Origin: Winogradskyella alexanderae
GTDB lineage: Bacteria > Bacteroidota > Bacteroidia > Flavobacteriales > Flavobacteriaceae
Direction of reading: 5' to 3'
Length of the DNA stretch: 64,000 bases
Assembly (NCBI RefSeq): GCF_020166335.1
Contig: NZ_JAIUJR010000001.1
Span: 434,001-498,000 of the forward strand
Positions 45,401-53,694 of this stretch are shown here, one piece after another. Numbering within the stretch: the stretch's first letter is position 1; each line of letters opens with the position of its first letter. Below the pieces are notes generated by a model that did not search any database, was not told the DNA's origin, and was given only the letters and a program-made list of their open reading frames with translations. Both the position numbers and the translations under genes were made by a program.

Positions 45401-48400
45401 CTGGAGATGATTTGGATTGGACCGTAAATTCAGGTACAACCCCTTCAAATAATACAGGACCATCTAGTGCTATTCAAGGATCAAGCTATATATATGTTGA
45501 GGCTTCAGGAAACGGTACAGGCTATCCTAATAAACGAGCAATAATTACATCACCTTGTTTTGACCTTAATGGAGTAGCATCTGCTTCTTTTGATTTCCAG
45601 TATCATATGTTTGGTGCTACAGATATGGGAACTATTGATTTAGAAATCACTAATGATGAGGGTGCTACATGGACCAGTATCTGGAGTCAGTCTGGTAATC
45701 AAGGCAACCAATGGAATAGCCAAAGTGTTAGCTTAGATAGCTATGTAGGTAGTGGTGTTCAACTTCGATTTAACAGATTTGTGGGAAGTACTTGGCAGGC
45801 TGATATTGCTATTGATGCTATTGCTTTGACAACTTCTGGTCCTGACGTTACACCTCCAGTTATTACTCTGAATGGCCCGGCTACTTTAGATTTAAATGTT
45901 GGGGAAACCTATACAGAACAGGGTGCAACAGCAACCGACAATGTTGATGGCGACCTTACAAGTTCCATAGTAATAGGAGGAGATGTTGTTAATACATCAC
46001 TAGCAGGTGTTTATGTGGTGACCTACAATGTTAGTGACGCAGCAGGCAATGCGGCAACGCAAGTTACAAGAACCATTACGGTAATTGCCGACACGACACC
46101 TCCAGTTATTACTCTGAATGGCCCGGCTACTTTAGATTTAAATGTTGGCGAAACCTATACAGAACAAGGTGCAACAGCAACCGATAATATAGATGGCGAT
46201 ATTTCAAGTTCTATAGTTATTGGAGGTGATGCAGTGAATACATCTGTTGCTGGCGTTTACGTCGTGACTTACAATGTTAGTGATGCTGCAGGGAATGCGG
46301 CTACACAAGTTACGAGAACCGTAACAGTAATAGCCGACACGACACCTCCAGTTATTACCTTAATCGGAGCATCAACAATCGATTTGAACGTTGGCGAAAC
46401 CTATACAGAACAAGGTGCAACAGCAACCGATAATATAGATGGCGATATTTCAAGTTCTATAGTTATTGGAGGTGATGTAGTGAATACATCTGTTGCTGGC
46501 GTTTACGTGGTGACCTATAATGTAAGTGATGCTGCAGGGAATGCGGCTACACAAGTTACGAGAACCGTAACAGTAATAGCCGACACGACACCTCCAGTTA
46601 TAACTCTGATAGGTGCATCAATAATTAACTTAGAATTAGGCGATTCTTACACAGATCAAGGGGCTACGGCAACGGATAATATAGATGGTGATTTAACATC
46701 TAGTATTGTTGTTGGTGGAGCTATTGTTGATACAAATACAGTAGGTTCTTACGTAATTACCTATAACGTCAGTGATACAGCAGGCAATGCGGCTACCCAA
46801 GTTACAAGAACTGTAAATGTGAATCCAGACATAACACCACCTGTTATAACATTAATTGGGGCTAATCCAATAGACTTGAATGAAGGGGACACTTACAATG
46901 AATTAGGAGCAACGGCAACGGATAACATAGATGGCGATATTAGTGCAAACATTGTGATTACAGGAACCGTTAATACTGCCGTAGCAGGAACCTATTTTGT
47001 TAATTATAATGTTAGTGATGCTGCAGGAAACGCTGCGACTCAAGTTACAAGAACAGTTAATGTAATTGCAGATACAACACCACCAGTTATTACATTAATT
47101 GGAGCGTCAACAGTTAATTTATTTGTTGGGGACACCTATACGGAACAAGGTGCCACAGCAACAGATAATCTTGATGGTGACATAACAGCAAGCATTATTA
47201 TTACAGGCAACGTAAACACAAATGTTGCTGGAAACTATCAAGTTGAATATAATGTGAGTGATAATGCTGGGAATGTAGCTACTGAAGTTATAAGGTCTGT
47301 TAATGTTTCTGAACTATCTACTGGCTGTTCAGGAGGCATTACAACATATCCCTACTCAGAAGGATTTGAAGGGTCAATTGGAGCTTGGACGCAATCTGTC
47401 GCAGATGACATTAATTGGACTGTTAATTCAAATGGTACGCCATCTTCAGGAACAGGACCTTCGAGCGCAATTGAAGGGACAAGTTACATTTATGTTGAGG
47501 CGTCTGGCAATGGAACAGGATACCCAAATAAAAGAGCGATAATTACCTCACCTTGTTTTAATCTATCAGGACTTTCTGAAGCATCTTTCAATTTTAGTTA
47601 TCATCAGTTTGGTGCTGCCGATATGGGAACAATTGATCTTGAAATTAGTGATGATGATGGTGCTAGTTGGATCTCTATCTGGAATAGTTCAGGTAATCTT
47701 GGAAGTTCTTGGCAATTAGCTAATGTTAACTTGAATGCTTATGTTGGTGGTAGTGTACAATTACGATTTAATAGAGTAACCGGTAGCACTTGGCAAGCGG
47801 ATATTGCGATTGATAATGTTAGTTTAACAGAAGGTGTACCAGTTGTTGAAGGTTGTTCAGGCGGTATTACATCTTTCCCTTACAGCGAAGGATTTGAAAA
47901 CACATTAGGTGCTTGGACACAATCTACTGCTGACGACTTAAATTGGACTGTTGATGCTAATGGTACACCATCTTCTGGAACAGGGCCATCAAGTGCAATA
48001 CAAGGGTCATTCTATATTTATGTGGAGGCATCTGGGAATAATGTTGGATATCCTAATAAACAAGCAATAATAAACTCACCTTGTTTTGATTTATCAAGTG
48101 TATCTGATGCTAATTTTAGTTTTAATTACCATCAATATGGAGCAACTGATATGGGAACACTTTCACTAGAAGCTAGTAATAATGATGGTGCGTCTTGGGT
48201 AAGTATTTGGAGTAGTTCAGGTAACTTAGGCAACTCTTGGCAATCCGAAACGGTAAGTCTTTCAGCTTATACAGGCGGAAGTGTACAACTTCGTTTTAAT
48301 AGAGTAACCGGTGGTACTTGGCAAGCAGACATTGCAATTGATAATATTAATTTAACCACATCTGGTGCAGCAAGAGAGATTGACAATGTTGCAACTTCAG

Positions 48401-48642
48401 GAGAATTGAATTTTGACGTTGAGATTTTTCCAAATCCAGTTAAAGGACAATACTTAAATGTAAGAACGAAGCTGAAGGATATTAATTTTGAGGTTTATAA
48501 TTCAATTGGTCAGCTCGTTTCTAAAGGAAAACTTACTGATTATAATATTAATGTAAGTGCCTTTGATGCAGGCGTATATCATGTACGTTTTATTAGTGAA
48601 GATAAAACGATAATTAAACGCTTTATTAAAAATCAGGAATAA
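42427..48642 (+). CDS. T9SS-secreted reprolysin-like metallopeptidase with DUF5011 and MAM-type repeats
   Basis: This 2071-aa protein has a signal peptide (about 1-20, WAQS), a propeptide, and an M12B/reprolysin-type domain with the zinc motif HEMGHQFGGNH (336-346). It continues with FN3 (about 643-732), GEVED (about 736-877), one DUF5011 Ig-like repeat (882-962), a MAM-like jelly roll (967-1138), six more DUF5011 repeats (1139-1626), two MAM-like domains (1632-1801, 1807-1978) and a T9SS type A sorting domain (1992-2071). I chose ATG 42427, which begins a proper signal peptide; the TTG at 42385 lies in a possible promoter box. Likely a surface or secreted protease. A bidirectional terminator follows. 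Confidence 0.9.
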   Translation: MKVKLLLLILVMSTSLNWAQSKVFWQQQNLRNNTITKPSHQSLKSYQTFSLDTQALRQALVNAPDRNSNATSSNVVLSFPNSEGTLERFAIMEASVMHPDLQARYPNIRSYVGQGVDDASSVIRFSITPQGFNAMILSGHGPSTFIEPIARNSNSYIVFNRRERIDYNDNFECQVTDHINSSMSSGTALRNADDGILRTYRLVVSATGEYTQFHGGTKAQALAAINTTMTRVNGIYETDFNVTMVLIANTDDVIYTNTATDPYGNTTSNYNSQLQNTLTSVIGESNYDIGHLFANLQNNGNAGCIGCVCVNGQKGSGWTSLTIPEGDPFDVDYVAHEMGHQFGGNHTFTFSNEGTGAQMEPGSGSTIMGYAGITGATDVQSNSDPYFHAASVQQITDYIKTTSCQTNTATGNAVPVVNAGPNHTIPAGTPFVLDGTATDADTGDVLTYCWEQFDVGSPTTTNPSVNNTSGTAFRSFTPTTDTKRYFPRLATVKTGATSWQWEAVPNVSRNMTFRLTVRDNQAGGGTNNSDDVVVSVTANAGPFVVNSPNTNVTWDAGTTRTVTWNVAGTTGNSVNAANVDIFLSTDGGDTYPITLATGVPNDGSHDIVVPNNQGNQNRVMVKGANNIFFDISNTNFTIGPPVVCNATVPTGLAASNVGATTATLSWNAVPGASYDLRYRQVGTSTWTTESVSGISSSLSGLTTLTQYEAQVRSKCAGGATSAYSGLINFTTTDVQLNYCNSASTNVNDEFISRVQLNTIDNSSGGQFYSDFTSISTTLTKGTQYTVTITPTWTGTVYAEGYSVWIDYNRDGDFIDAGEQVFTQAPTQATPVSGNFTVPAGATENSTRMRVTLSYNANVGPCDSFTYGEVEDYTIVIEGSGPDTTPPVITLNGASPIDLTLGGTYTELGASANDNVDGDISANVIIGGDTVDTNTLGTYIVTYNVSDAAGNAATEVTRTVNVNEPSNGCSGGISTYPYNEGFEGSIGLWSQNTGDDLDWTVNSGTTPSNNTGPSSAIQGSSYIYVEASGNGTGYPNKRAIITSPCFDLNGVASASFDFQYHMFGATDMGTIDLEITNDEGATWTSIWSQSGNQGNQWNSQSVSLDSYVGSGVQLRFNRFVGSTWQADIAIDAIALTTSGPDVTPPVITLNGPATLDLNVGETYTEQGATATDNVDGDLTSSIVIGGDVVNTSLAGVYVVTYNVSDAAGNAATQVTRTITVIADTTPPVITLNGPATLDLNVGETYTEQGATATDNIDGDISSSIVIGGDAVNTSVAGVYVVTYNVSDAAGNAATQVTRTVTVIADTTPPVITLIGASTIDLNVGETYTEQGATATDNIDGDISSSIVIGGDVVNTSVAGVYVVTYNVSDAAGNAATQVTRTVTVIADTTPPVITLIGASIINLELGDSYTDQGATATDNIDGDLTSSIVVGGAIVDTNTVGSYVITYNVSDTAGNAATQVTRTVNVNPDITPPVITLIGANPIDLNEGDTYNELGATATDNIDGDISANIVITGTVNTAVAGTYFVNYNVSDAAGNAATQVTRTVNVIADTTPPVITLIGASTVNLFVGDTYTEQGATATDNLDGDITASIIITGNVNTNVAGNYQVEYNVSDNAGNVATEVIRSVNVSELSTGCSGGITTYPYSEGFEGSIGAWTQSVADDINWTVNSNGTPSSGTGPSSAIEGTSYIYVEASGNGTGYPNKRAIITSPCFNLSGLSEASFNFSYHQFGAADMGTIDLEISDDDGASWISIWNSSGNLGSSWQLANVNLNAYVGGSVQLRFNRVTGSTWQADIAIDNVSLTEGVPVVEGCSGGITSFPYSEGFENTLGAWTQSTADDLNWTVDANGTPSSGTGPSSAIQGSFYIYVEASGNNVGYPNKQAIINSPCFDLSSVSDANFSFNYHQYGATDMGTLSLEASNNDGASWVSIWSSSGNLGNSWQSETVSLSAYTGGSVQLRFNRVTGGTWQADIAIDNINLTTSGAAREIDNVATSGELNFDVEIFPNPVKGQYLNVRTKLKDINFEVYNSIGQLVSKGKLTDYNINVSAFDAGVYHVRFISEDKTIIKRFIKNQE
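45070..47305 (+). repeat. Seven coding DUF5011 repeats, six in tandem (about 246-bp period)
   Basis: Each unit begins with TPPVITL and ends with a TRTVNV-like strand. Unit 1 is at 45070-45312; units 2-7 fill 45841-47305. The junction ACACGACACC recurs at 46091, 46337 and 46583, exactly 246 bp apart. Units 3 and 4 are almost identical at DNA level over some 200 bp, including silent positions, a sign of recent duplication or conversion. Confidence 0.9.
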
Positions 48643-48649
48643 TAAGTAT

Positions 48650-48681
48650 AAAAAACCCAGAAGATTTCTTCTGGGTTTTTT
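48650..48681. terminator. Strong bidirectional terminator
   Basis: AAAAAACCCAGAAGA (48650-48664) and its exact inverse (48667-48681) form a 15-bp stem with a 2-nt loop and six T residues on each strand. It ends the T9SS metallopeptidase gene on the plus strand and the long heme operon on the minus strand. Confidence 0.95.
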
Positions 48682-49393
48682 ATATATGTTTAATCTCATC
48701 TTTACTCAGAAGTTCATCGCCTCTTAGCCTAAGTAAAATTTGAGCAACAGCGACAGTGTCTTTTTCGCAATAGTTTATAATGCGATCAATGTTCTTTTCT
48801 TCATAATAAACCCGATAAACTTCACTGCCGTCAATATCATCTTTTGGCGAAGGAATGCCTAAAACATTAGTGAGAAGTTTTAAAGAAGTATACGTTTTAT
48901 AGTCGCCGAACTTCCATAACTCGAGTGTATCCAAATGAGGCACCTCCCAAGGTTTTTTGCCAAAGAGATTGAGCTTGTACGGTAATTGGATATTATGAAT
49001 AATCATGCGACGTGCTATGTATGGAAAATCAAATTCCTTTCCGTTGTGCGCACAAAGTAAATGTTTGTTTTGGCTAAAATGAGCTATGACGAGGTTTTTA
49101 AAATCCTTCAGAATCTTTTCTTCTTCACCGTGAAATGAAGTGACCCTAAAAGTCCGTTCTTCGCCATTTAGTTTAAAATAACCAACGGAAATACAAATAA
49201 TCTTACCAAATTCTGCCCAAATTCCCGCGCGGTCATAAAATTCTTCGGCAGTAAATTCGTCTTTTCTTTGATATTGTGATTTTGCTTCCCAAAGATTTTG
49301 CTTTATGGCATCAAGGTCATTGAAATTTTCAGTTTCCGGAACGGTCTCAATATCAAGAAATAGGATATTTTCAAGGTTTAATTTGCGTATCAT
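48680..49393 (-). CDS. 3'-5' exonuclease (DnaQ-like, predicted PolB-exo type)
   Basis: This 237-aa protein has the three exonuclease motifs of the DEDD superfamily: LFLDIETVP (D14, E16), CAHNGKEFDFPYI (D122) and NYCEKDTVAVAQ near residue 210. The arrangement fits the family of stand-alone DNA polymerase B-like 3'-5' exonucleases (PF10108 type). It likely removes nucleotides from single-stranded DNA or RNA ends. It is the last gene of the heme-region operon; its ATG overlaps the serine hydrolase stop by 4 bp. Confidence 0.85.
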   Translation of the reverse strand: MIRKLNLENILFLDIETVPETENFNDLDAIKQNLWEAKSQYQRKDEFTAEEFYDRAGIWAEFGKIICISVGYFKLNGEERTFRVTSFHGEEEKILKDFKNLVIAHFSQNKHLLCAHNGKEFDFPYIARRMIIHNIQLPYKLNLFGKKPWEVPHLDTLELWKFGDYKTYTSLKLLTNVLGIPSPKDDIDGSEVYRVYYEEKNIDRIINYCEKDTVAVAQILLRLRGDELLSKDEIKHI

Positions 49394-50544
49394 AGCCCAA
49401 GCATTTTATAGGCTTCTTCAATATAAAGCGTTATATCTTTTGTGAACTGACCAATACCTGCGTCTGGAGATTTTTGATGTCCCAGTCTCACAATAATAAC
49501 ATTATCCTCTGGTTGCACTATAACGTATTGTCCTAGGTGGCCTCGCATCATTTTAAAGTTTTTGCCATTAACATCTTTTAACCACCATCCGTAACCATAT
49601 TCTGGACTTTCAGTAAATCTTGGTGTGATTGATTTCACTACAAAACTTGAGTCCAAGAGTTGATTTCCATTCCATTTACCATAGTCTTTAAATAGTTTGC
49701 CATAGCGTGCAAAATCCTTTGCATTACCGGCAATACAACAGTATGCTTTTACTAAATCATGCTCTTCACTATCCACCTGCCAAAGCACATCATTTTCACT
49801 TCCTAAAGGTTTCCAGAAACTTTCTTCAAAATAATTGTATAATTTTTTGCCAGTTGCTTTTTCTATAACCATGGCTAGCATTTGTGTGTCACCACTAGCA
49901 TATTTAAAAGCTGTACCAGGGGTTTTAACAACTTTAAGTCCATTGGAGACTTTAGCCAAATCGTCATCAAAATAAGCTCTTGTTGTTATTGAGAATGGTG
50001 AGTAATAGCGTTCGTCCCAATTTGTGCCAGATGCCATACTAGATAAATCACCAACAGTCATTTTTAGAGCTTCTCCTTCACAAAAATTAGGGAGAAAATC
50101 ACAAACAGGCTGTTCAAGACTCTTAATATAACCTTCCTCTATTGCTTTACCCATTAAACCAGAGACATAACTCTTGGCCATGGAGAAGGAGTTGGATTTA
50201 GAATCTTCATTAAAGCCATCGTAATATTCTTCAAACCAGATACTATCATTCTTTATAATAACATAGGCAATTGTCCCCCAATCCTTATTGGCGTTTTTAA
50301 GTCTTTGGGTTACTTCTGCACTGTTATAATCTTTATGGTTTGGCCATGGTTTTGGATTGTCACTTGCTTCAATTTTTTGATTGTCAAAGTATTTGTAGTC
50401 CTCTAGAAAAGCGGTAGTGTGCCCATTTAAGTAAATAGTCCTTACTGCCTTTAAAAGATAATCCGTATCAGTGACATAGAGTAGCCCAACGATAACAACT
50501 AAAAATATAATAATGAATTTTAATGTCTTCTTTAAAAATTTCAT
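49390..50544 (-). CDS. Serine hydrolase, beta-lactamase/NylB-like fold
   Basis: This 384-aa protein has an N-terminal membrane anchor (about 9-24) and a class C beta-lactamase fold. The active-site SxxK is SMAK (S121-K124) and the second-site tyrosine is in KYASGDTQ (near 218), with YxS instead of the YxN of true class C beta-lactamases; the third motif is HLGQ instead of KTG. That set is nearer to esterases and 6-aminohexanoate-dimer hydrolase than to drug-hydrolysing enzymes. Periplasmic location is likely. Substrate unknown. It overlaps both neighbours by 4 bp. Confidence 0.85.
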   Translation of the reverse strand: MKFLKKTLKFIIIFLVVIVGLLYVTDTDYLLKAVRTIYLNGHTTAFLEDYKYFDNQKIEASDNPKPWPNHKDYNSAEVTQRLKNANKDWGTIAYVIIKNDSIWFEEYYDGFNEDSKSNSFSMAKSYVSGLMGKAIEEGYIKSLEQPVCDFLPNFCEGEALKMTVGDLSSMASGTNWDERYYSPFSITTRAYFDDDLAKVSNGLKVVKTPGTAFKYASGDTQMLAMVIEKATGKKLYNYFEESFWKPLGSENDVLWQVDSEEHDLVKAYCCIAGNAKDFARYGKLFKDYGKWNGNQLLDSSFVVKSITPRFTESPEYGYGWWLKDVNGKNFKMMRGHLGQYVIVQPEDNVIIVRLGHQKSPDAGIGQFTKDITLYIEEAYKMLGL

Positions 50545-51077
50545 AGATCAGAAAGCTTAGTGGTTTTTTTACGAGTTTTTATTTTATTCTTGTAGAATTT
50601 CTTATCTGCAATGTATAGTGTTTTGTTAAATGAAGCAATAGTATTATTGTTTTCGTCTACAAGCGACATGGCTTTTACAATATCTAATTGATTGTCGTTT
50701 TTAATTTTTTCCTTAATTTTTTCAATTTCTTCCTCAGTAAAAATGAATTCCCCATAGATTGTGCCCTTAGCTGGTTTTTTATATTTGGCATCAACAGCTT
50801 TATCCCAAACTACATAGTTGTCTCCCAAGATTTGAATGAGCTGAATCATGTAGATAGGATCTGTTGCAGCCAACATACTTCCACCAAACATAGTCCCAGC
50901 GTAATTTCGGTTTTTCCAGTTGAGTTTTAGTCTAATTTTAATATAAAGTAAATCGTCGCTGACCTCAATGATTTTTGCTGTTGTCCTTCTATACATAGGA
51001 GACCAATTGAACCCGTATTTATATATCGTAGATACTTTAAAGTACTTTTTTAAAAGTTCTGTTCCAGACTTATACAT
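50541..51077 (-). CDS. DUF4442 hotdog-fold protein
   Basis: This 178-aa protein fits DUF4442, a hotdog-fold family related to thioesterases: STIYKYGFNWSPMYRRTTAK, then NRNYAGTMFGGSMLAATDPIYM with the family's central helix, then VVWDKAVDAKYKKPAKGT. I chose the ATG at 51077, which matches the family start (MYKSGTELL); the upstream ATG at 51110 would overlap the ogt gene by 41 bp. The C-terminus is lysine rich. Enzymatic activity has not been assigned to the family as far as I know. Confidence 0.85.
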   Translation of the reverse strand: MYKSGTELLKKYFKVSTIYKYGFNWSPMYRRTTAKIIEVSDDLLYIKIRLKLNWKNRNYAGTMFGGSMLAATDPIYMIQLIQILGDNYVVWDKAVDAKYKKPAKGTIYGEFIFTEEEIEKIKEKIKNDNQLDIVKAMSLVDENNNTIASFNKTLYIADKKFYKNKIKTRKKTTKLSDL

Positions 51078-51549
51078 TAAATAAACTTTCCTGTTTGTAT
51101 TTGCTTTCATGATTTAAAAGCCATCGTTTTCTCTGCAAGCCACCAGCATATCCTGTTAAACTTCCATCAGATCCTATCACCCTGTGACAAGGAATAATCA
51201 CCCAAAGTGGATTTTTACCATTAGCACTTGCAACTGCTCTTATGGCTTTGGTGTCGCCTAATTGTTTAGATAGCTCCAAATAGGAAATAGTCTTACCAAA
51301 AGGAATACACTGTAATTGTTTCCAAACTTTTTTTTGAAAAGCCGTTCCTTCGGGGTTTAATTGAAGATTGAACTCTTTCAATGTTTTGTTGAAGTACGAT
51401 TTTAACTGGGAAACACAATCATACAATTCTGGAGGGATAGTTTGAGATCTTTCTGCTTTAGTGGCTAAAATTTTTACAGAAGAGATTCCTTTTTCATCTC
51501 CACAAATCTCAGCTAGCCCAATAGGTGTGTCAATTATGCAATGAGGCAT
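51070..51549 (-). CDS. ogt: Methylated-DNA-[protein]-cysteine S-methyltransferase
   Basis: This 159-aa protein repairs O6-methylguanine by moving the methyl group to its own cysteine, C121 in the motif IPCHRVIG. The DNA-binding helix carries the family's RAVASANGKNP segment, and the C-terminal YAGGLQRKRWLL is typical. It is the single-domain Ogt form without the Ada regulatory domain. It overlaps the CNNM gene by one base and the DUF4442 gene by 8 bp. Confidence 0.95.
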   Translation of the reverse strand: MPHCIIDTPIGLAEICGDEKGISSVKILATKAERSQTIPPELYDCVSQLKSYFNKTLKEFNLQLNPEGTAFQKKVWKQLQCIPFGKTISYLELSKQLGDTKAIRAVASANGKNPLWVIIPCHRVIGSDGSLTGYAGGLQRKRWLLNHESKYKQESLFNV

Positions 51550-52667
51550 CAGTTTTCAGGGTTGTCATTTTCAATCAAACCAAGTCGTTTTGCTCTTGTC
51601 TCCCAGCTTTTTCTAGCTAGTAACTGAAGATCAGAAACGTTATCGCTCTCATCCATAATTTCCAATCCTAGTAGTGTTTCTATAACGTCTTCCATAGTTA
51701 CTAAACCACTCACGGAACCATATTCGTCCACAACGAGCGCCATATGGTTTCTGCTTTCAACTAATTGTTCAAATAACTTAGGAATTGGCATGCTTCGGTT
51801 TACGATAATAATACTCCGTTTTATTTCAGAAAGTAATTTAGTACCGTTACCTAAGGCCATTTCTTTAAATACTTCATCTTTTAATACCAAACCGGTAATG
51901 TTATCGGATTCTTCAGTGTAAACAGGAATTCTGGAGAATCTAATATTTTGGTTTACATCAAAAAATGCCTTAATAGTCGTGCTTTCATCTTCTGTCTTCA
52001 TGACGGTTCTAGGTGTCATGACGTCTTTAGCCTGGACCTCCTTAAAAGTCAGTAAGTTTTTAATCACTGTGCTTTCACTTTCTTCAAAAACACCCTCCTC
52101 CTTTGCGATATCTGCCATGGCAACAAAGCCTTCGCGACTTAAAACACTTCCATGACCTTTTCCACCAATTAACTTTGTTGTTAATTGGAGCAACCACAAA
52201 ATTCCGGTCCACTTAAGTGGAAAAATTAAAACATTTAGCGCTTTTGCAGTAAAGTTTGCCAACTGTTTCCAATAGGTTGCACCTATAGTTTTTGGAATTA
52301 TTTCTGAGGCAACAAGGATTAATATTGTCATTACAGTTGAAACCACACCAACCATAACATCTTCTGTAAATTCAACGCCAAAGACACTTCTTTTTGTTGA
52401 ACCATATAGCTCTTCATATGCTACTTTGGCCTGTACACCAACCAATATGGCACCAACAGTGTGTGCTATGGTGTTTAGGGTTAAAATGGCGATAAGTGGA
52501 CGGTCAACGTCTTTCTTGAGATCTTCTAAGGATTCAGCATAAGCCTTGCCTTCCTTCTTTTTTATATTAATAAATGTTGGTGTAATACTCAATAAAACGG
52601 CCTCTAATATGGAGCACAAAAACGAAAAGAAAATTGAGACTATGGCGTAAAAAATGAGTAAGCCCAT
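51549..52667 (-). CDS. CNNM/DUF21 membrane protein with paired CBS domains
   Basis: This 372-aa protein has a DUF21/CNNM membrane domain with three to four helices (about 1-170, including ILTLNTIAHTVGAILVG and ASEIIPKTIG) and a CBS pair (about 205-340, with DVMTPRTVM and VVDEYGSVSGLVTMEDVIE). The C-terminal CorC_HlyC domain of the longer relatives is missing, so it is a short form. Such proteins are linked to magnesium or cobalt handling, though the old label hemolysin persists in databases. It follows hemB by 29 bp in the heme-region operon. Confidence 0.88.
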   Translation of the reverse strand: MGLLIFYAIVSIFFSFLCSILEAVLLSITPTFINIKKKEGKAYAESLEDLKKDVDRPLIAILTLNTIAHTVGAILVGVQAKVAYEELYGSTKRSVFGVEFTEDVMVGVVSTVMTILILVASEIIPKTIGATYWKQLANFTAKALNVLIFPLKWTGILWLLQLTTKLIGGKGHGSVLSREGFVAMADIAKEEGVFEESESTVIKNLLTFKEVQAKDVMTPRTVMKTEDESTTIKAFFDVNQNIRFSRIPVYTEESDNITGLVLKDEVFKEMALGNGTKLLSEIKRSIIIVNRSMPIPKLFEQLVESRNHMALVVDEYGSVSGLVTMEDVIETLLGLEIMDESDNVSDLQLLARKSWETRAKRLGLIENDNPEN

Positions 52668-52696
52668 TCAGGAAATGTAATTAAGTTGTTGCTAAT

Positions 52697-53686
52697 TTAC
52701 GAAATCAATCTTACAACCTCCTTAGCAAAATAACTAGCTATAATATCTGCGCCTGCTCTTTTGATAGAAGTAATCTGCTCTAGCATAACGGAATCATGGT
52801 CTAGCCATCCCTTTTCTGATGCAGCTTTGAGCATTGCATATTCTCCAGAAACTTGATATACGGCAATGGGAATATCAAAACTATTTCTGACATCTCTTAC
52901 GATATCTAAATAGCAAAGGCCAGGTTTTACCATCACAATGTCAGCGCCTTCATTGATATCCATTTCAGTCTCACGAATAGCTTCCTCACGGTTTGCAAAA
53001 TCCATTTGATAGGTTTTTTTATCCTTTGGGACATTTTGCATATCAACAGGGGCAGAGTCTAATGCATCTCTAAATGGGCCATAAAATGCTGAAGCGTATT
53101 TAGCACTATAACTCATTATACCTGTATCTATGAAATTAGATTGATCTAATGCTTCTCTTATGCCAAGAATCCGTCCATCCATCATATCGCTTGGTGCAAC
53201 AAAATCTGCACCAGCTTCGGCATGAGAAATGCTCATCTCTGCTAACACCTCAACCGTAGCATCGTTAACTATTTTTCCATTTTCAACAATACCATCATGG
53301 CCAAATGAGGAGAATGGGTCTAGCGCCACGTCAGTCATTACTAACATATCTGGACACACTTCTTTAACGGTTTTAATAGCACGTTGCATTAATCCGTTTG
53401 GATTGAGTGCTTCAGCACCTCTGTTGTCTTTAAGCGCATCGTCTACCTTGACAAAAAGTAAAACCGATTTTAAACCAAGACTCCATAATAATTTAACTTC
53501 TTCTTTTAATCGGTCTAAACTATAGCGATAATAATTTGGCATTGAGGCAATCTCTTCTTTAACACCACTACCTTCTACCACAAAAAGCGGTACTAAAAAG
53601 TCATTTGGAGAAATGATAGTTTCTCTAACCAAACTTCTTATAGCTTCATTTGTTCTAAGTCTTCTATTTCTTCTAATTGGAAACAT
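52697..53686 (-). CDS. hemB: Delta-aminolevulinic acid dehydratase (porphobilinogen synthase)
   Basis: This 329-aa enzyme joins two 5-aminolevulinate molecules to porphobilinogen. The two active-site lysines are K196 in SAKYASAFYGPFRDA and K254 in MVKPGLCYLD. The position of the zinc-binding cysteines reads DVALDPFSSFGHDG (D119, A121, D123), so it lacks the catalytic zinc triad and belongs to the magnesium/potassium-type group, as in Pseudomonas. It lies 8 bp after the DUF4421 gene in the heme operon. Confidence 0.96.
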   Translation of the reverse strand: MFPIRRNRRLRTNEAIRSLVRETIISPNDFLVPLFVVEGSGVKEEIASMPNYYRYSLDRLKEEVKLLWSLGLKSVLLFVKVDDALKDNRGAEALNPNGLMQRAIKTVKEVCPDMLVMTDVALDPFSSFGHDGIVENGKIVNDATVEVLAEMSISHAEAGADFVAPSDMMDGRILGIREALDQSNFIDTGIMSYSAKYASAFYGPFRDALDSAPVDMQNVPKDKKTYQMDFANREEAIRETEMDINEGADIVMVKPGLCYLDIVRDVRNSFDIPIAVYQVSGEYAMLKAASEKGWLDHDSVMLEQITSIKRAGADIIASYFAKEVVRLIS

Positions 53687-53694
53687 AATTATTT

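Noticed and set aside
45070..47305. Regular repeats that might be read as a CRISPR-like or satellite array
   Set aside because: The period is 246 bp, in frame, and codes for Ig-like DUF5011 domains; no short repeats with unique spacers and no cas genes.
29595..48642. Genomic island borders or mobile element around the T9SS genes
   Set aside because: No transposase, integrase, tRNA gene, or flanking direct repeats were found; only a compositional impression.
49390..50544. Class C beta-lactamase conferring drug resistance
   Set aside because: SxxK is present, but YxN is YxS and KTG is HLG; the pattern fits esterase or NylB-like hydrolases better.
51078..51110. Longer DUF4442 start at 51110
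   Set aside because: It overlaps ogt by 41 bp and adds residues that relatives lack as far as I recall; ATG 51077 overlaps by only 8 bp.
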